Assembly (NCBI GenBank): GCA_033065855.1
Contig: JAVXUO010002996.1
Location: forward strand, 37,501-101,500
Length of the DNA: 64,000 bases
DNA from: Escallonia rubra
Taxonomy: Eukaryota > Streptophyta > Magnoliopsida > Escalloniales > Escalloniaceae
Reading direction: 5' to 3'
The translations under genes were made by a program, and so were the position numbers. The notes beneath the pieces were generated by a model. The model did not search any database and had not been told where the DNA came from. It worked only from the letters and a program-made list of their open reading frames with translations. This document shows positions 20,981-34,300 of the stretch, piece by piece (positions within the stretch are counted from its first letter, which is position 1; each line of letters starts with the position of its first letter).

Positions 20981-21303
20981 CTGCAAGGGTTTGCACTCGG
21001 TGCTAGCCACCCAAGGAAAGGCCAGTACTCTCCGGCTTTCGTCATCCTTAGCAGCTTTTGTCTCGCGATCTGGTGGGCTTTGTCAGGAGTGGGTTTCTGA
21101 GATACAACCTGTCCGACGCAGGGATGCTACTTGATCTCCTTGTGGTGTTATTCTTGTAGTTAATGTGTTGTAATTAGTTTTTATTGTAGTCAGTTTTAGT
21201 ATCTTGGAAAGAGCCCTGACGAAGGGTACTACTTTTCCTCTTGTATACCCTATTATTTCATATCTGGGTATATATTTCTACTCTTTCTTTAAAAAAAATA
21301 AAA

Positions 21304-21318
21304 TATCTCCATAGTTTA
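21304..21318. repeat. LINE target-site duplication, right copy
   Basis: tatctccatagttta directly after the A-rich LINE tail. It pairs with 13983-13997. Confidence 0.88.
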
Positions 21319-22158
21319 AAATAATTTTACAATAGTTTACTTTCTTTACGTCACATTACATAATTTTATTGACCTTTTATCAAAAGTCGTGTAGCTCGTC
21401 TCGTCTCATATCGTCTCGTCTAGCTAATTCGGGTACATTTTTGTTTAGTAAACTAAAATTTTAACGCCACGTGGCACCACTTTTAACGAATCTCTCTACA
21501 TACAAACACTACGGCCGCCTACCCCCACCACCTCCAAAATTCCACACCACCAGTACCACCGCACCGCCGTCAGATTCCAACCCACAACCACCATATTTAC
21601 CGCGCCACCGCACCTATCACCATCGGTCGAACCTGCCACCCCAATCACAACCACAAGCCCACCAGAAACCTCAAGGATCTGAAATTAAAACACATACAGC
21701 CTTTATTCACCCACGCACCCACACAAAACCCCACACCTTCCCCGACACGATATACACTGAGGGAAGAGCAAAGGTGCACCGCCACCAAACCACCGGTCAC
21801 GATCCCTACCCATCGGTCAAGCTAAAATTGGAGCTTAAATATCAAAGCTCTGCTCTAACTTCCCCGGAATTGAAAAACTGAAGTGTTCGCGCTCCTGATC
21901 ACCTTCACCGTTGAACACTCACATTTACATTTTGCAGATGCTGATATCAACGGATTGCGACTGACATTTTGAACCTTAAATTGCACGTTTGTTCGTCGTT
22001 GCATTAGCTTTTGCAATTCACCTCTACTGTGATTTTGGCGCGACAATCACCTTCTCCGTGGCAGATCCAGGGCTTGAACCAATATCATCATCCTCGCCAC
22101 CTTCTCTGCCTTGCAGATCTGTGCAATACCAGTTACAGAATTGGTGGGATTTGTAAAG
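21319..22158 (+). promoter_or_regulatory. Upstream region and probable 5' leader of VPS52
   Basis: 840 bp between the LINE and the proposed start codon. It contains a gccacgtggc palindrome (21467-21476), which carries the G-box core CACGTG, and a C/A-rich stretch (21500-21800). The latter yields a proline/histidine/threonine-rich open frame of 136 codons with no recognisable domain. Pyrimidine-tract plus AG sites (for example 'acattttgcag' near 21938) could belong to a leader intron. No transcription start can be fixed from sequence. Confidence 0.45.
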
Positions 22159-25100
22159 ATGACCGAGGTGGCAACCAACAAACTGGTAAAGTTTGCCAGT
22201 ACTTTCCTCATGTTAAAAGTAGATATTACAAACACACGCTCTCATGTCTAACTCTCTGTGTCCGTGTGAGTGGCAGGGTCAGTCTTTTGACGAAGCCAAT
22301 ACAGACTCTGTTTTTGATTTGGGAGCCTTTGTTGGGGATTTGACTGTTGAGGAGGATGCTAACAGGTACACTCTTGCTGATATTGAAGTTATTCCTTCTG
22401 TTTAAAGGCGATCTAGCACATATTACTATCACATTCCTCCTCCTATTTCCTATTGTCAAGTCTGCCTGATGGTTGAGTAGGTAACGTATTTGCTAGTTGT
22501 TTTCAACCCAGGAGACGATGGTGTCATTATTAATCGTTAAAGTCTTACGACTATGGGTGAAGGTTCTACATTTTATAAATAATTGCAAGCTCACAGATCT
22601 TGTTAGTTCACGTTCACGTGAATCATTTTGAGGCATTACTTCCTTCCTTGCAGAAGACTTCAAGTTGAGGAAAACTTGATCTATTTAGTCTATATTAAGC
22701 TATATATGTTTTTTGTATGTATATTCGTTCTTTGGCCTTCCTGTAGTGGGAAATTCGAACTCTTTCATTTTGTCACAAATTACTGTTGTCATTTCTTGAA
22801 ACAATTGAGTGTCCTCGAAGTTAGTCAATCCTCTACAATTATCACGTGCTTCCCCTGACTTTTGAAAAGATGACTTGAGACTTGTTTAAATGACTGTTTC
22901 ACCCTCATTAAAGCGGATAAGTCAAATTTGAACAAGAAATTTATGAATTTATCCTCTTACAAATGTAGTGTGCGTACATACATGCACAATATTTATTGCC
23001 CTCCACACCCTCCTAAAAAAAAAAAAAGCTTCAAAGTTATGTTAAATAAAAATATAATGTTAGAAGATTCCTTCTGCTTGAGGCATTTTTTAGCAGATCA
23101 CATACGCCCTTCAGGTTCACTTGAATTTAAATCAATATTGAGGTATAATATCTTGTTGCACCCTGTTTTGCTTGTCATCTCATGACTAAGTGTTTCTGAT
23201 GCATGTTCTAATTCTCTTCTTACGACAGCAATTGGCATGATGTGTGCTACCCATTGCATTTAAATATATATCCCTACATGTTCGTGTCTCTGCTCTTTTG
23301 TTGTCTTGCCAGCTTGTGGCGTCTTGAGTTGTTTCTTATTGTATTGTTTCTCAGTGACGATATATCACTGGAAGGACTACAACAAGAGCTTGAAGAATGC
23401 AGAAATGATGATGTGAGTGGCATTGTTTGATTAATCCTCGAACGTTCATTTAGCATGTAGTTCTATAACTTTGTGGAAAGTATTGAAATATATATTTAAT
23501 CTTCTCAGACTAGTTACAGCATCATCTAGCTACATGTCCTTTTAGTCGGTACTAATTTTTGTTCTTTTCTGGGGGGTGTGAGGTTGGAATTTATACTTGT
23601 ATTGAAGACCTTACTTGACAAACTTTGTTGCCTATTCCCTCTGACGGCGATGTAGGTAGTTGCGAACATTCTGTCTAAAGGTACAAAATTACGTGAGTAT
23701 ACGAAGGGTGTTGAGAACAACTTACGGCAAGTCGAATTGGACTCGATTCAGGTTGGTGACTAGTTTATACTGCGAATTCGTTCATCAATGTCATTATCGA
23801 ATATTTTCATTCAAATCATTCTTTTGGTCATCCATTTTGGTTCTATGTTATATTTGGATGCTTAGTGTTCTCACTTTCTCTTATTATCCTCACAATCTCA
23901 CTATACTAGAAAATTATTCTCACCAGTATTCTTTTTTGTCCCGATGACAGGATTATATAGAGGAAAGTGATAATCTAGTCTCCCTCCATGATCAAATTCG
24001 TGATTGTGACCACATTCTTTCTCAAATGGAAACCCTACTTAGTGGATTTCAGGTATCCTTTCACCTTAGTTGTCTATTTTCATGCGAAGGGTGTCAGTTT
24101 ATGTCGTCATTAATCTTGCTGATAAATAATGGAAGGATTTTGGATAGTATTCTCTTTATCAGCGTATCTGATCACTATCATCTCTTTTTTCGTGATTCCG
24201 GAATGGAATTAGCAACCTTATATGTAGCATTTCCACCGTTCAACTGTGCAGTACTTGCTTCATTGCCCAGTGGATGGTCTATAATTGCCTCTGTGGCACA
24301 GGTGCGGCACTTTGGGTGAAGCACCGGCACCAGGTGCACGCCAGGGTGCGGTTGGGGGTCGGGTGCGTCGTGGGTGCGTGTCCAATATTTATGATTTATT
24401 CTTTTAATTTCCTAAATATGGGGTGTGGCTGTGGTGCGGTACGGATACGGATCGGGGGCATGTCGGATATTTATGGGACAAAAACAAAATTCTAAAAGTA
24501 CTTTCAGGGGTCAAAACATGAAAAATGAGTTTTGGAGGTCAAATTATAGATAATGAAACATTTACTTAAAAACCCTAAATCAACAGATATTTAAAGGGGG
24601 GAAGAGAGAGACTGAGAGATTGAGAGAGTAGCGACGGCGGCGGCGAAGTAGCCATGACTGACCACCCGCGACCACCGACGACCACCCGTGACTAGCGGAG
24701 ACTCTGGCGACCACCGATGACCACTGGTGAAGAATTTGAGAGGAGGGAGAATAGCCTTCTGCCTCCTTTATTTTTATTGCTCTGCATTTTTGTATTGTGA
24801 AATATATTCCAATCAAAACTAAGAATCATGCATAACCGTTGTGCCAGGCTGAAATTGGTTCTATAAGTTCAGACATAAAGATTCTTCAGGAGAAGTCTAT
24901 GGACATGGGCTTGAAGCTGAAGAATCGCAAGGTAGCCGTCTTTTGCAATTTCTTTTTCACGTTTTGTTTGTATACTATTTAAAGGCTTTTTCCTGCCTTT
25001 CTCTTAGTCCTAAATAATAGGTTGAGTGCTTGACATTTCTTAACGCTCAATGTACTGAAGATGGTCAAGTGATAGTGCATCATGTTGGACAATTTTTTCC

Positions 25101-25363
25101 GGAGAAGATGGAAGCGTACTTTGTAGAGGATTATTATCACCTTATTTTTTCTTCCTAAGATTGATCTTACTATATCATGCACAAGAAGTAGGTGTATGTG
25201 TATATTATCATTCTGGTGCTTCAGTTCTATCACTATATGGTTTCTCACGCTCTAATTTAGCAGAGCTGGCTATCTTTGTCAGGTGGCGGAGTCAAAACTG
25301 GCGAAATTTGTTGAGGATATAATTGTACCGCCAAGGATGATTGACATAATTGTGGATGGCGAG
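22159..25363 (+). CDS. VPS52: VPS52 exons 1-7 (residues 1-179)
   Basis: Exon 1 is a short 27-nt start exon whose donor (ctg|gtaaag) and the next acceptor (ggcag|ggtcag) define a 91-bp intron. Exons 2-7 encode the acidic start, the coiled-coil region (QELEECRNDD, ENNLRQVELDSIQ, LQEKSMDMGLKLKNRK) and the beginning of the helical core (FVEDIIVPPRMID). In VPS52 the N-terminal coiled coil joins the other GARP subunits. Introns in this part are short (about 90-990 bp), except that intron 5 carries a truncated hAT piece. Confidence 0.9.
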
Positions 25364-28300
25364 GTATCTTTCCTATTCTAAACTTGTTAACGTATAAGCT
25401 CTTGTACAAAAATTCTGTGCACATCTTTCATTGTGTTTTGTCTATGAAGATACAGCTGGTTGACATACCATTTCCATTTACTTCATTTGCATTTTAATTT
25501 CGGGTTGTGCAGAAATGATAGGACTAGACAAGTAAGATATACCATGTTGATGATTTTTTGTCTGATGAGGCTGAGTGCTGTATGTGCCTCAGAGCTGCTA
25601 AGTCATTAGACCTTTGATTACTTTACCTGTGGGTGGATTCTTTTGAGCCAAAAGGAAAAACGAAAAAGAAGCCGCTACAAAAATTTTCACCCTCTTCTTG
25701 GGTGTCATTTGTAAAAACCTTAGTTGCACAAAGCAGGGGCGGGGGAGGGAGCGGGAGCGGGAACGGGGGCGGGGGGGGGGGAGCGTAAGCACCAAGAAGA
25801 ATTTGAGGTTGGGAGTGGCTTGAATAAATAAATGCGTAAATAGTATTATCATTTGTTTAGTATAGTTTACATAGCCAGCAACAACAGACAATGAGGCTTT
25901 AAGGACTTGAAGGAAGAGAGAAATAAGAAATTGAGTTGAAAAGGGCTTGATTTTCAGGTACTCTTTCACTTGTTCCATGCATCTCTATCCAGCTAACAGG
26001 ATCGAGTTCCCATATTAGCTTGGGACGAGATCCCATGGAGCTCCTAACTTGGGATCGCAAAAGCGAGTTTCTGAGAGAGAAACGTCACCATATTAGGAGT
26101 TTCCTGCAACTAAGGTCAAAACCTCTTGTGGTCTTGCCTCCTAGTTGGAGACGTTCTTAGACCAACAAGATACTGCAAAAGAGATGGTCTGCGACCCTTT
26201 GTGCTTAATTTGTTGGTGTATGTAGGAGGAAAATAAGAAGTCTTGAGAAAGTGGATTTGTCTTTCTCTGGATTGAGTTATAGTGGTCCAAATGGCCTGAT
26301 TTTATTTGTTGTTCTCTTGTTTAGGGACTTCCAAGTCACTAATAAGATCTTTTAAGTTTTGGGAGAGTGCTGGCATTGTGCGTTTATCAGTCACCAGGAT
26401 TTGTTGGGGGGAAGGCGTATTCGCCCTTTTCTATAGCCTATTCGTTGTGCTGTTCATCTCCTGTGCTTGTTTTCCTATGCTCCCTGCGTACTTGTGTTGG
26501 ACAATTTTGGCACTTTTAGTAATTTAAACTACATTAGTACCGGTATTGGAAAGGGAGTAAGCAGATTTTGATAGTAGCAGTTATAGGATCTACAAAAGGA
26601 AGTTTGCGGTACAAATGTTGGAATATTCCTCTGCGTCCATCTTGGAATAGAATTAGAGGTTTCGTATCCTTAAATTGTACTCTTCCTTTGGGTTTGCCAT
26701 GCATAGCAAAGTCTCTACTGGATGTGATGTTTCCTTCATAAGATTGTCAGGGCAGAAAAGGCAAGATCTAAAGAAGACTAAAACATACGTCCATTAAGCC
26801 TAATTTGTTGAGCTTGGACTTACTCTACAATCAGGCTCGCTTGGAGAAGTTGGAAAAGTTGTAGGAGGATTTCTTGATGGTAGGAGTTTATGTATCATCT
26901 GGAGGAGTCAAATGCTCTTCCATTAGCAAAGGGGGCTTTGAATTGGACAGTTTGACTTAGTCTTGCTTCTGCCTAAAAATGTCTTTGGAGGTTTCAATGG
27001 TGGAGATAACCAATGTAGTTGTTAGAGGGGGAACTAGGTATTGATTGATTTTACTACTTTGTGTGAAGTGGGTACTAGAAATAGTGTCAAGGAGTGGAAG
27101 TTGTTTGGTAAAGAGTTTAGCGTCGTGCGGATCTGGTCAGGGGATTAGGTTTTTTCGTAACTTGGACTCATTCGACTTCTCCACTTGTTGCCTGGAGGTT
27201 TACATGAATCAAAAACCATATTTTTCAATTCGCAATAATCGTTTTAGCCAAGTGGGGAGCTAGCTTCTAATTAGTTTCTGTCATATTGCCTAGACTGATA
27301 CTAACATAGTTATGAATACCGTACCGGAGTGCGTATCGTTTTTTTATAAAATGGTACGTATCGGTACCGTCTCAAAATTTTCATCAATAATAATATAATA
27401 TACATTTGTAATATTCATTCATTGGCTAACTAACAAGATATACAGTTTTTTTTTTACTAACAGCTCCTCTAGAATAAATTGTGTCCCATAGAACTTGAAT
27501 TACGTTAATTTTCAAATAAACTAAATAGCTTATTCAATTGAATTATCTCCTCTAGGATTATCCTCATTTTCAACGATCTCATTCGCAAATTCTTGTGTAA
27601 GAATAGATTGTTTGTTCAATAATAATGTTTTCAGGTTCAAGAATAAGCTGTTTTTGTGTATGCGTGTTTGTGTGTGCTCGCGCACACGTGTGTAAAGCAG
27701 TACATCATATAGATGAAATAATGTGATCAAAGCTTCCAAGTATAAAGTAAATCAAAACTAAGTGAATATTATGAGCAAGAAGTTACAGAGACTTTGATTG
27801 ATATAAAAGAACTTAGAGTTTTTTTCTATTTAGTCTTTATATAGTCAATTTATAAAATTTCTAACTAAATTTGTTACTTTTACATTCTTTTAAAGAACCG
27901 GTACAAAACATAATATCTCGGCCGGTACGTAGTTCTCGGCCGGTATCACCTGTACCGGCCGGTACAACCGGTACAGAGCGGTACAAAATGTAAGGGGTAC
28001 CGTACCAGTAAAAGGCAAAAACGGTACGTACCGACCGGTACGGCCGGTACCGGTACGATATTTGGATACTAATTGAGCTGTATATTAATCTGGTGGCAGC
28101 TTCAAAATGGGGATTTTGACTCTAACTTGAGAATGTCACTAAAGGGGAATTGTGTCCTGGGAAAGGCCGAAAGTTGAAGTGATTGCCCTCCGCGCGGGGT
28201 GGTGGGGGGGTGAAGCCGGGGACGGGTGCAGGCGCATGGTTGGTTAGTTGTTGACGCACTTGTGATGCCCCTTTAGGACTAGAGTTATTTAGTCATTTAT

Positions 28301-31300
28301 AGTAAGTTGGTTGTTGGGTTTCAACAAGCACTTATTGATTGTTTGTCTGAATTTTCTATGTGTTTTTCAAAACAAATTGGCAGCTTATTCCCCTGTTTCC
28401 CAGTGAAAACCTTTGAAGTAAAGATTCTTAATCTAAAAGGTGGAGTGCACTCGATCATATGATTTCTTTGGCTCAATCTAAGAAGAAAGAAATGCTCCCC
28501 GGCTCTATCTTAGTAGGAACTCCCAAGTTCTTCCAAAGAAACATGTTTGCCAGTAAACAAGATTAGGCCCATGGTCCCCAAACCGGGTCAAACCAAAACC
28601 CAGCAACCCACCGTATTGCTTCTCCTTTGTGAGCACAAGGGCGACCAAAGTGCTGCCACTAAGGACCATGATCGGCCATGCGAGTCAAGGCCAGCCACTG
28701 TGACAACCACGCCTACAAAGCACCGCAGCATGACCGGAAACTGCGCCGGGCTTCACTCCACACCGGCCAGCGTTAGCCGCCGCCATAAGGGGCCATCAAC
28801 AATCACATGCTGCAACATCTCCATCTCCGGCCACATTCCAATGATCAATCGCCATTACAGTATGCCCTCTAAACGGTTCGGCGCACCCACGACAGTGGCA
28901 CAACCACCCTTACTGCTTGGCTTCATTCCCAGATCGCCACCGTAGAAATCTGACCAACACAAAACCTCCACCATCTGACGGTCATTACCCCAAGTCGCCA
29001 CCGTCACACTCAGATCCCCGCCGTGAGAGTATCAGGCCACAATCGTGCTCCAGCTAGACATCAAGCCACAACCACCCACTTTTACACACGGCCGCATCTA
29101 GCCCAACACTAGCCACCATTGGCGATCCTTCTATGATCAGCTGCTCCTGAGCTAGGTCTAGGGTTTATATCCTCAAAACTTATAAACCTCCATATGAGGC
29201 GACCATAAGGAGTAAGATTGGTTCTAGGACTTTGGGATTGCAAAAGATTTCAATTCGGATTTTTATCGGTTTTAATACTTCTAGTTTACAAGAATCATGG
29301 TAAACAAAATACAGCAAGGATCAAAGAATCGACCTCTATGACACGTTGATTAGCTCAAAACATATGATCATTAGGAGCAGTGAAGAAAGATCAGGAAACA
29401 AAAATCGATAGAAACAAAGCCAATAATACAGACAAGGTGGATCAATTTCCACATGTAAAGTAAATTATAGAGACCAAACTTGTCTAAATCATAAGCATAC
29501 AAGTATAAAACTTTATTGGTTAAAGACATACCTGTGACCACGAGAAGAGAATAGACAAACTGGGAAAAGCCTTCTACACTATTCTCTACAATATAATGCT
29601 AAGTCTACTGGGGTGTTTGCAATTCATTGAGTGAGAGTAGGGACCACCCGTTATATTCATAGTTTTAGATGCCAAACCCTAACCCATGAAGGATTCCATG
29701 AAATTAGGCCCACACACATAACAAAGCCCGTACAATGTCAGGTGCGATCGCACGCATAAAGGTACACCTAGCTCAATGGTCCAAACTGATCACAACCATT
29801 AAATAGAGCTACCGGTCTACTCTCATCCGTTATGCATTCTACCAACCGTTTTTTCACAAGTGACAAACAATGCATTGTGCTAAGCCCACAGAAAAATTCT
29901 TACAAGTTGTGGAATTATTGTTCTTTGGAATTTGCTAAATCTCAGCTTTGGGCCTTTGACAGTTTTAGACTTAAGATTAGCCTGAGCAAATCCTACCTTG
30001 GGAGTTAGATGTGGCATAATGTTTAATAATTTTTCGCATATCTGAGCTTTTTGACTTAGTCAAGTTCACTCCTATAGCAACTCTGATAGGTTATTATTTG
30101 GCTTGAGCATACTTTATAACATAATAGGAGTGGGCTACTAAGTATCCCTGTAGGAGTCCCAAGGCCTTAGTTGTACTTCAAAAAGTTTGGGTCGCTATTT
30201 CTTTTTTGAATGAAATTATGGCACTTCCAATGGAGCTCAGATTTCCCACTGCCGAGGTGGATTTGGCATTGGTAGGCCAGATGTTATAAGGTTGAAATGG
30301 GAGGAATGGGGTGAGGGTACGGAAAATTAGTAACCCCAGGGGTTGCTTATAGATGTAGATGACTGTCTGCTCGATATGTTGCACGGCCTCAGTACATTTC
30401 TTGTGGTGGAGTTCAAAGCTAACAAGAAGGCGGCAATGACTTTTCATTGAAAACCGGTGAAGGGAAAGTTAAAGAGCATGATGCAATCTAAAGAACTGAA
30501 AGTGTTGGGGTTGGGGGGGGAGGGGGGGGTCAGTTTTCAGAAGTAAACTGTATTCAAAAGGCGTCAAAGGGCGCAACATGTCCACTCAGATCTCCTTAGG
30601 TTCTTTCCTTTTCAATGTTCCGATAGGTTTCTGCTTTGCTTCACCACTTCCACTTACTTTCCCGCACCACAGTCCTCTAACCTTCGAGTCTATACGCCAC
30701 TTTACAATGTCCACATTCTACCTTTTCCTCTTCCACCCCTATGACTGGATCTCCATCCTCGGACAAAAGCCTATTCCTACATATCTGGTAGCTTTCTAGC
30801 TAAGGCTTTCATACATGTCTTTCTTCTTTCAGTAACTCCCGTTGCGTTTGTCTTAGCTCGTTTTCTCAACCGGTTAGCTAAAAGCGGAGGTTACACGAAT
30901 CTATTCGTGGTGCTTTCTGTGATAAAAGGGCCTTAGAGGTAGGATTTGGTCCCCTTTTATACCAGAAAAGTTTGCAGAAAGAAAGCGTAAAAGGAGGCGG
31001 GGTAAGATAATCGAGGCTTCGGGTAGATTCCTTTCTGAAGGCAATGTCTCATTCTGGTTAAGTCCAGTCGCCCAGCCAGCTTTCACTTCATATCGTCAAA
31101 ATGTGATACCTGACCAGGGCTTCTTGTTGAAACCCTACTGCCAAAACCAGACCTGCAAAGAGCCTGTTTCGTCTTGTTCTGCTGACATGCGTGAGCTGGA
31201 TGGTATATTTTCCAATATATAACAAAATATACATAAGAAGAAGAGAAAGAATAGAATAATAAGGTTGTCGAATGATTACTTTGTTGAGACGTAGGATGTA

Positions 31301-34300
31301 CAAACCAAAATGGGAACATTGGCTTAAGCCAGTAGGTTAGGAGCCTGATTCCTGATGGATAAATGGCCGATGCAATTTTACCTTAACACAATTTTTATGC
31401 CTTATTGCTGTAGGAGTTTTAAGAAGACTAATGTATGGGCGATTTTGAAACCATCCTTTCCAGTAGTATCGCCGCATCCCTAGCAAACTGTCATTAGGTT
31501 TGTTATGATCACCGGGTACTGCAATTTCGGCCTTAAAAGTGATTGTGGAAACAATGGAATCCACTTGTTGGCGCCTTTTCTTTCGTCTTTCAGTCCCCCT
31601 TCCCCTTACCCGGCTGCATATTATCTGAATGTTCCTATCTTAGAACCGGAACCAGTATGGGCTCGTATGGATGTGTATAATGTTCTTTTAAATGGATTAG
31701 CCCAGCAGGGGCAAAGTTGCACTGGACTTCTTTTGGTGCTGTGAATCAATCCTGTATTGGTAAGCTCTTTTCATTCTCTCCACTTCTCTGCATCCATAAT
31801 TAGCTAAAACTAGCAAAACTCCCCAGAAAGGGGGAAAAAAAAAAAGCTGCGAAGGAACCTATTCCTTGAAGAGATCAGGGGGATATCGCATCTTGTAAAT
31901 GGAGCTATAGATTCTTTCTTGAAAGCGATGCTTTCTTTAACTATAGGGCCCTGCGGAAATTCAATGTGGAGAGACTTATGGCAGGCTGGAAGTTGATAGA
32001 TTTGAGAGCTTTAGGTCATGGAGTAGATGGGATTTCAATCTGGTGAGATATGAACATAGGAGAAAATGTTCGGCATCATCCACTTGTATGTTGGACTTCT
32101 AAATTCATCTCAAAGTTGGAGCTAGTGAAGCTCATGGTGAATGAATAGGTTCCTAGTCTCGAGTGATTGCGTTCTGTTTTTGCATGTGTCACAGTCTTGC
32201 TTTCTCGAACCAGTATCCAATCATCATCCTATCTTTTTCCGGGGGTGGGGGTGGGGGGGTGGGTAGAGGCTTGCCTCGCTTGGACTAGTAGACTCTGGTA
32301 ATGGTGAAAAGGAGGAATTCCCTGCTAACACAAGAAAGATTGAGCTAAAACTTTCTCACAAGCTTTGAAAGAACACAGTCAGCGAACTTATCAACTCATA
32401 TCAGAGAGGAGAAAGACAATGATCAACAGTTCGCTTGGCGTAACCTGGCAACTGAGGCAGCCGGACACCAAAACTTTATTTCATTACCATGTGAAACTTT
32501 TCTGCATATCTTACGGGATTGCTATTGTAATAGTTGCATCTAGCATATGGAGGCAACTCATCAAGAGTCCTTTCAGTTTCTAGAGTTGGTGGCTGAAGGA
32601 GGTGGGCTTTATGGAGCGGATTTATGTGCGATAGAGAAATTGGCAGCTAAGTTATCATTTTTGTAGCATGTACTTCCAGAGTTTGTTGTGATTTTGCAGA
32701 GAGATTTAGCAATAGGGGTGTTGCCATTCCCCTGGAGCTATGACAATGTGACTTCAAGTTATATTGCTTTTATTAATACCACTTACTCTAGGGTGAAGAC
32801 TTTCTCCACCATGAAGAGATTATTGAGGCTTTGAAGTACTACTCACATATACCTATCTGACTTTCATGCAAGGGTTTTATCAGTTTAATAGAATCTTTTT
32901 CCCTATGATTAGTTTCGTTCGTTAGTTCTTGATCTCTATGTCAAGAGCCCACCATGCAGTGAACTCTTTACCTTCTGATGAATCAAATATTTGCATTGAT
33001 GAATTCATGCCCTCTGAAATTGTGTTTTTCGCTTTCCGTTGAAAGTAATGCTTTTGAGATTCCCGCGTCTCTGTCCTTTGGGCGTTTGTGCTCTGTATTT
33101 ATACGTGCTTCAGTTGTTTGCATTTCGTGATTATTTTCTGACTTAGCTGTCACAATGCAAGTAAACATGACCAGCTTGTGGCACATGGTGCTTGATGATT
33201 TGTCTTTTACATTTTGAAAGTGTGGTGTTTCTGTTCTTTGATTGTTACTAATCCTCTTGCAATGTACTCTCTATAGGTCAGTGATGAATATATGAGGACT
33301 CTTGAAATTCTGAGTAAGAAGCTGAAGTTTATCGAAGTTGATTCTATGGTTAAAACTTCAACTGCTTTAAAAGATGTTCAGCCCGAGCTAGAAAGACTTC
33401 GACAGAAAGCAGTTACAAAGGTTCGTGGCAAAACTAGATTCTGGATTTGCATATAAAAAAAAAAAATTGAAGTTCATGTAATAAAAATGTCAAATAGAAA
33501 GTGCATACTAAATTGGTCCTAAAGTTTTGCCTTGATATGTTCGTTTGAGAAGTAATTTTTTTTATGTTGGAATGCTGAAACCTCAACTATAGTTTGAATT
33601 GATGAAATGTAAACAAAATCCTCACTTTCTAACTATTTGCATGTGGTTTACTTTCTGCATATATGAATCTTTCTTAATTCTAAGAAAGAAAGGGTATCAC
33701 AGATTACACAATTGTCTTAAATCAAGAAATACACGCATAATTAATCCAAAGTTACCTGATTCGGGTTAATTTGTTGTATAGAAAGCTGGAGGCCTCCTAA
33801 AGGATTTCTTGCTTTTGCCTATTGGCTTTGTCTAACATACTGTAGTTGCAGTCTGTTTTTAAAGCATTTGCAATGGGAAAGCTGATTGCTGCAAGCTTTT
33901 TTGCCATTGGGCTTCCTTCTTTTGCTTTCTCAAGCTTTTTGCCATTGGGCTCTCAATCGAGAGTCTGGAATTGACTCTCTTCTCTTTTTCCTTCCTATGA
34001 CAAGGTTTTCATTCTACCATCTTAGGGTATCAGTTTTTATATCTTAGCTGAGATACCCTTCTTTTTTCTTTTCACTTTTTCTAATTGCTCACGTTGTCGA
34101 GGTTCAATTCTGCTGGAGATAGTGATATTCAGTTTGACGGTTCTGCTCCTTTTAGTCTAGTTAATTGTGGTCTGGGCAATAAAAGATCCTTTTACTATGA
34201 GGTTCATGCAGAAGGTAGACATATTGGAAATGCTTGGCAATGGGGTTAGGTGGATTATTAGTGGAGACTGAGCCTTCATTGTTTAGAGGATAATTGAGAT

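Larger units (their letters stand above)
13998..21303 (+). mobile_element. Full-length, inactive L1-type LINE retrotransposon
   Basis: 7.3 kb between perfect 15-bp duplications, ending in an A-rich tail (tttaaaaaaaataaaa). It encodes a plant-L1 ORF1 with a DUF4283-like N-terminus and a CCHC knuckle, then ORF2 with endonuclease, reverse transcriptase, a zf-RVT-like Cys/His region and a C-terminal RNase H-like segment. Both ORFs are broken by several frameshifts and stops. An internal duplication of about 245 bp lies at 17605-18030. It is on the same strand as VPS52 and ends about 0.84 kb before the proposed VPS52 start codon. Plant L1 elements transpose by target-primed reverse transcription, which explains the variable-length duplication and the tail. 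Confidence 0.92.

Noticed and set aside
21471..21881. 136-codon Pro/His/Thr-rich open frame upstream of VPS52
   Set aside because: Composition follows a C/A-rich leader-like region. No domain is seen, and VPS52 homology begins further downstream.
28547..28945. 132-codon open frame in VPS52 intron 7 as a nested gene
   Set aside because: No recognisable domain, repetitive C/A-rich composition, and no promoter or splice support.
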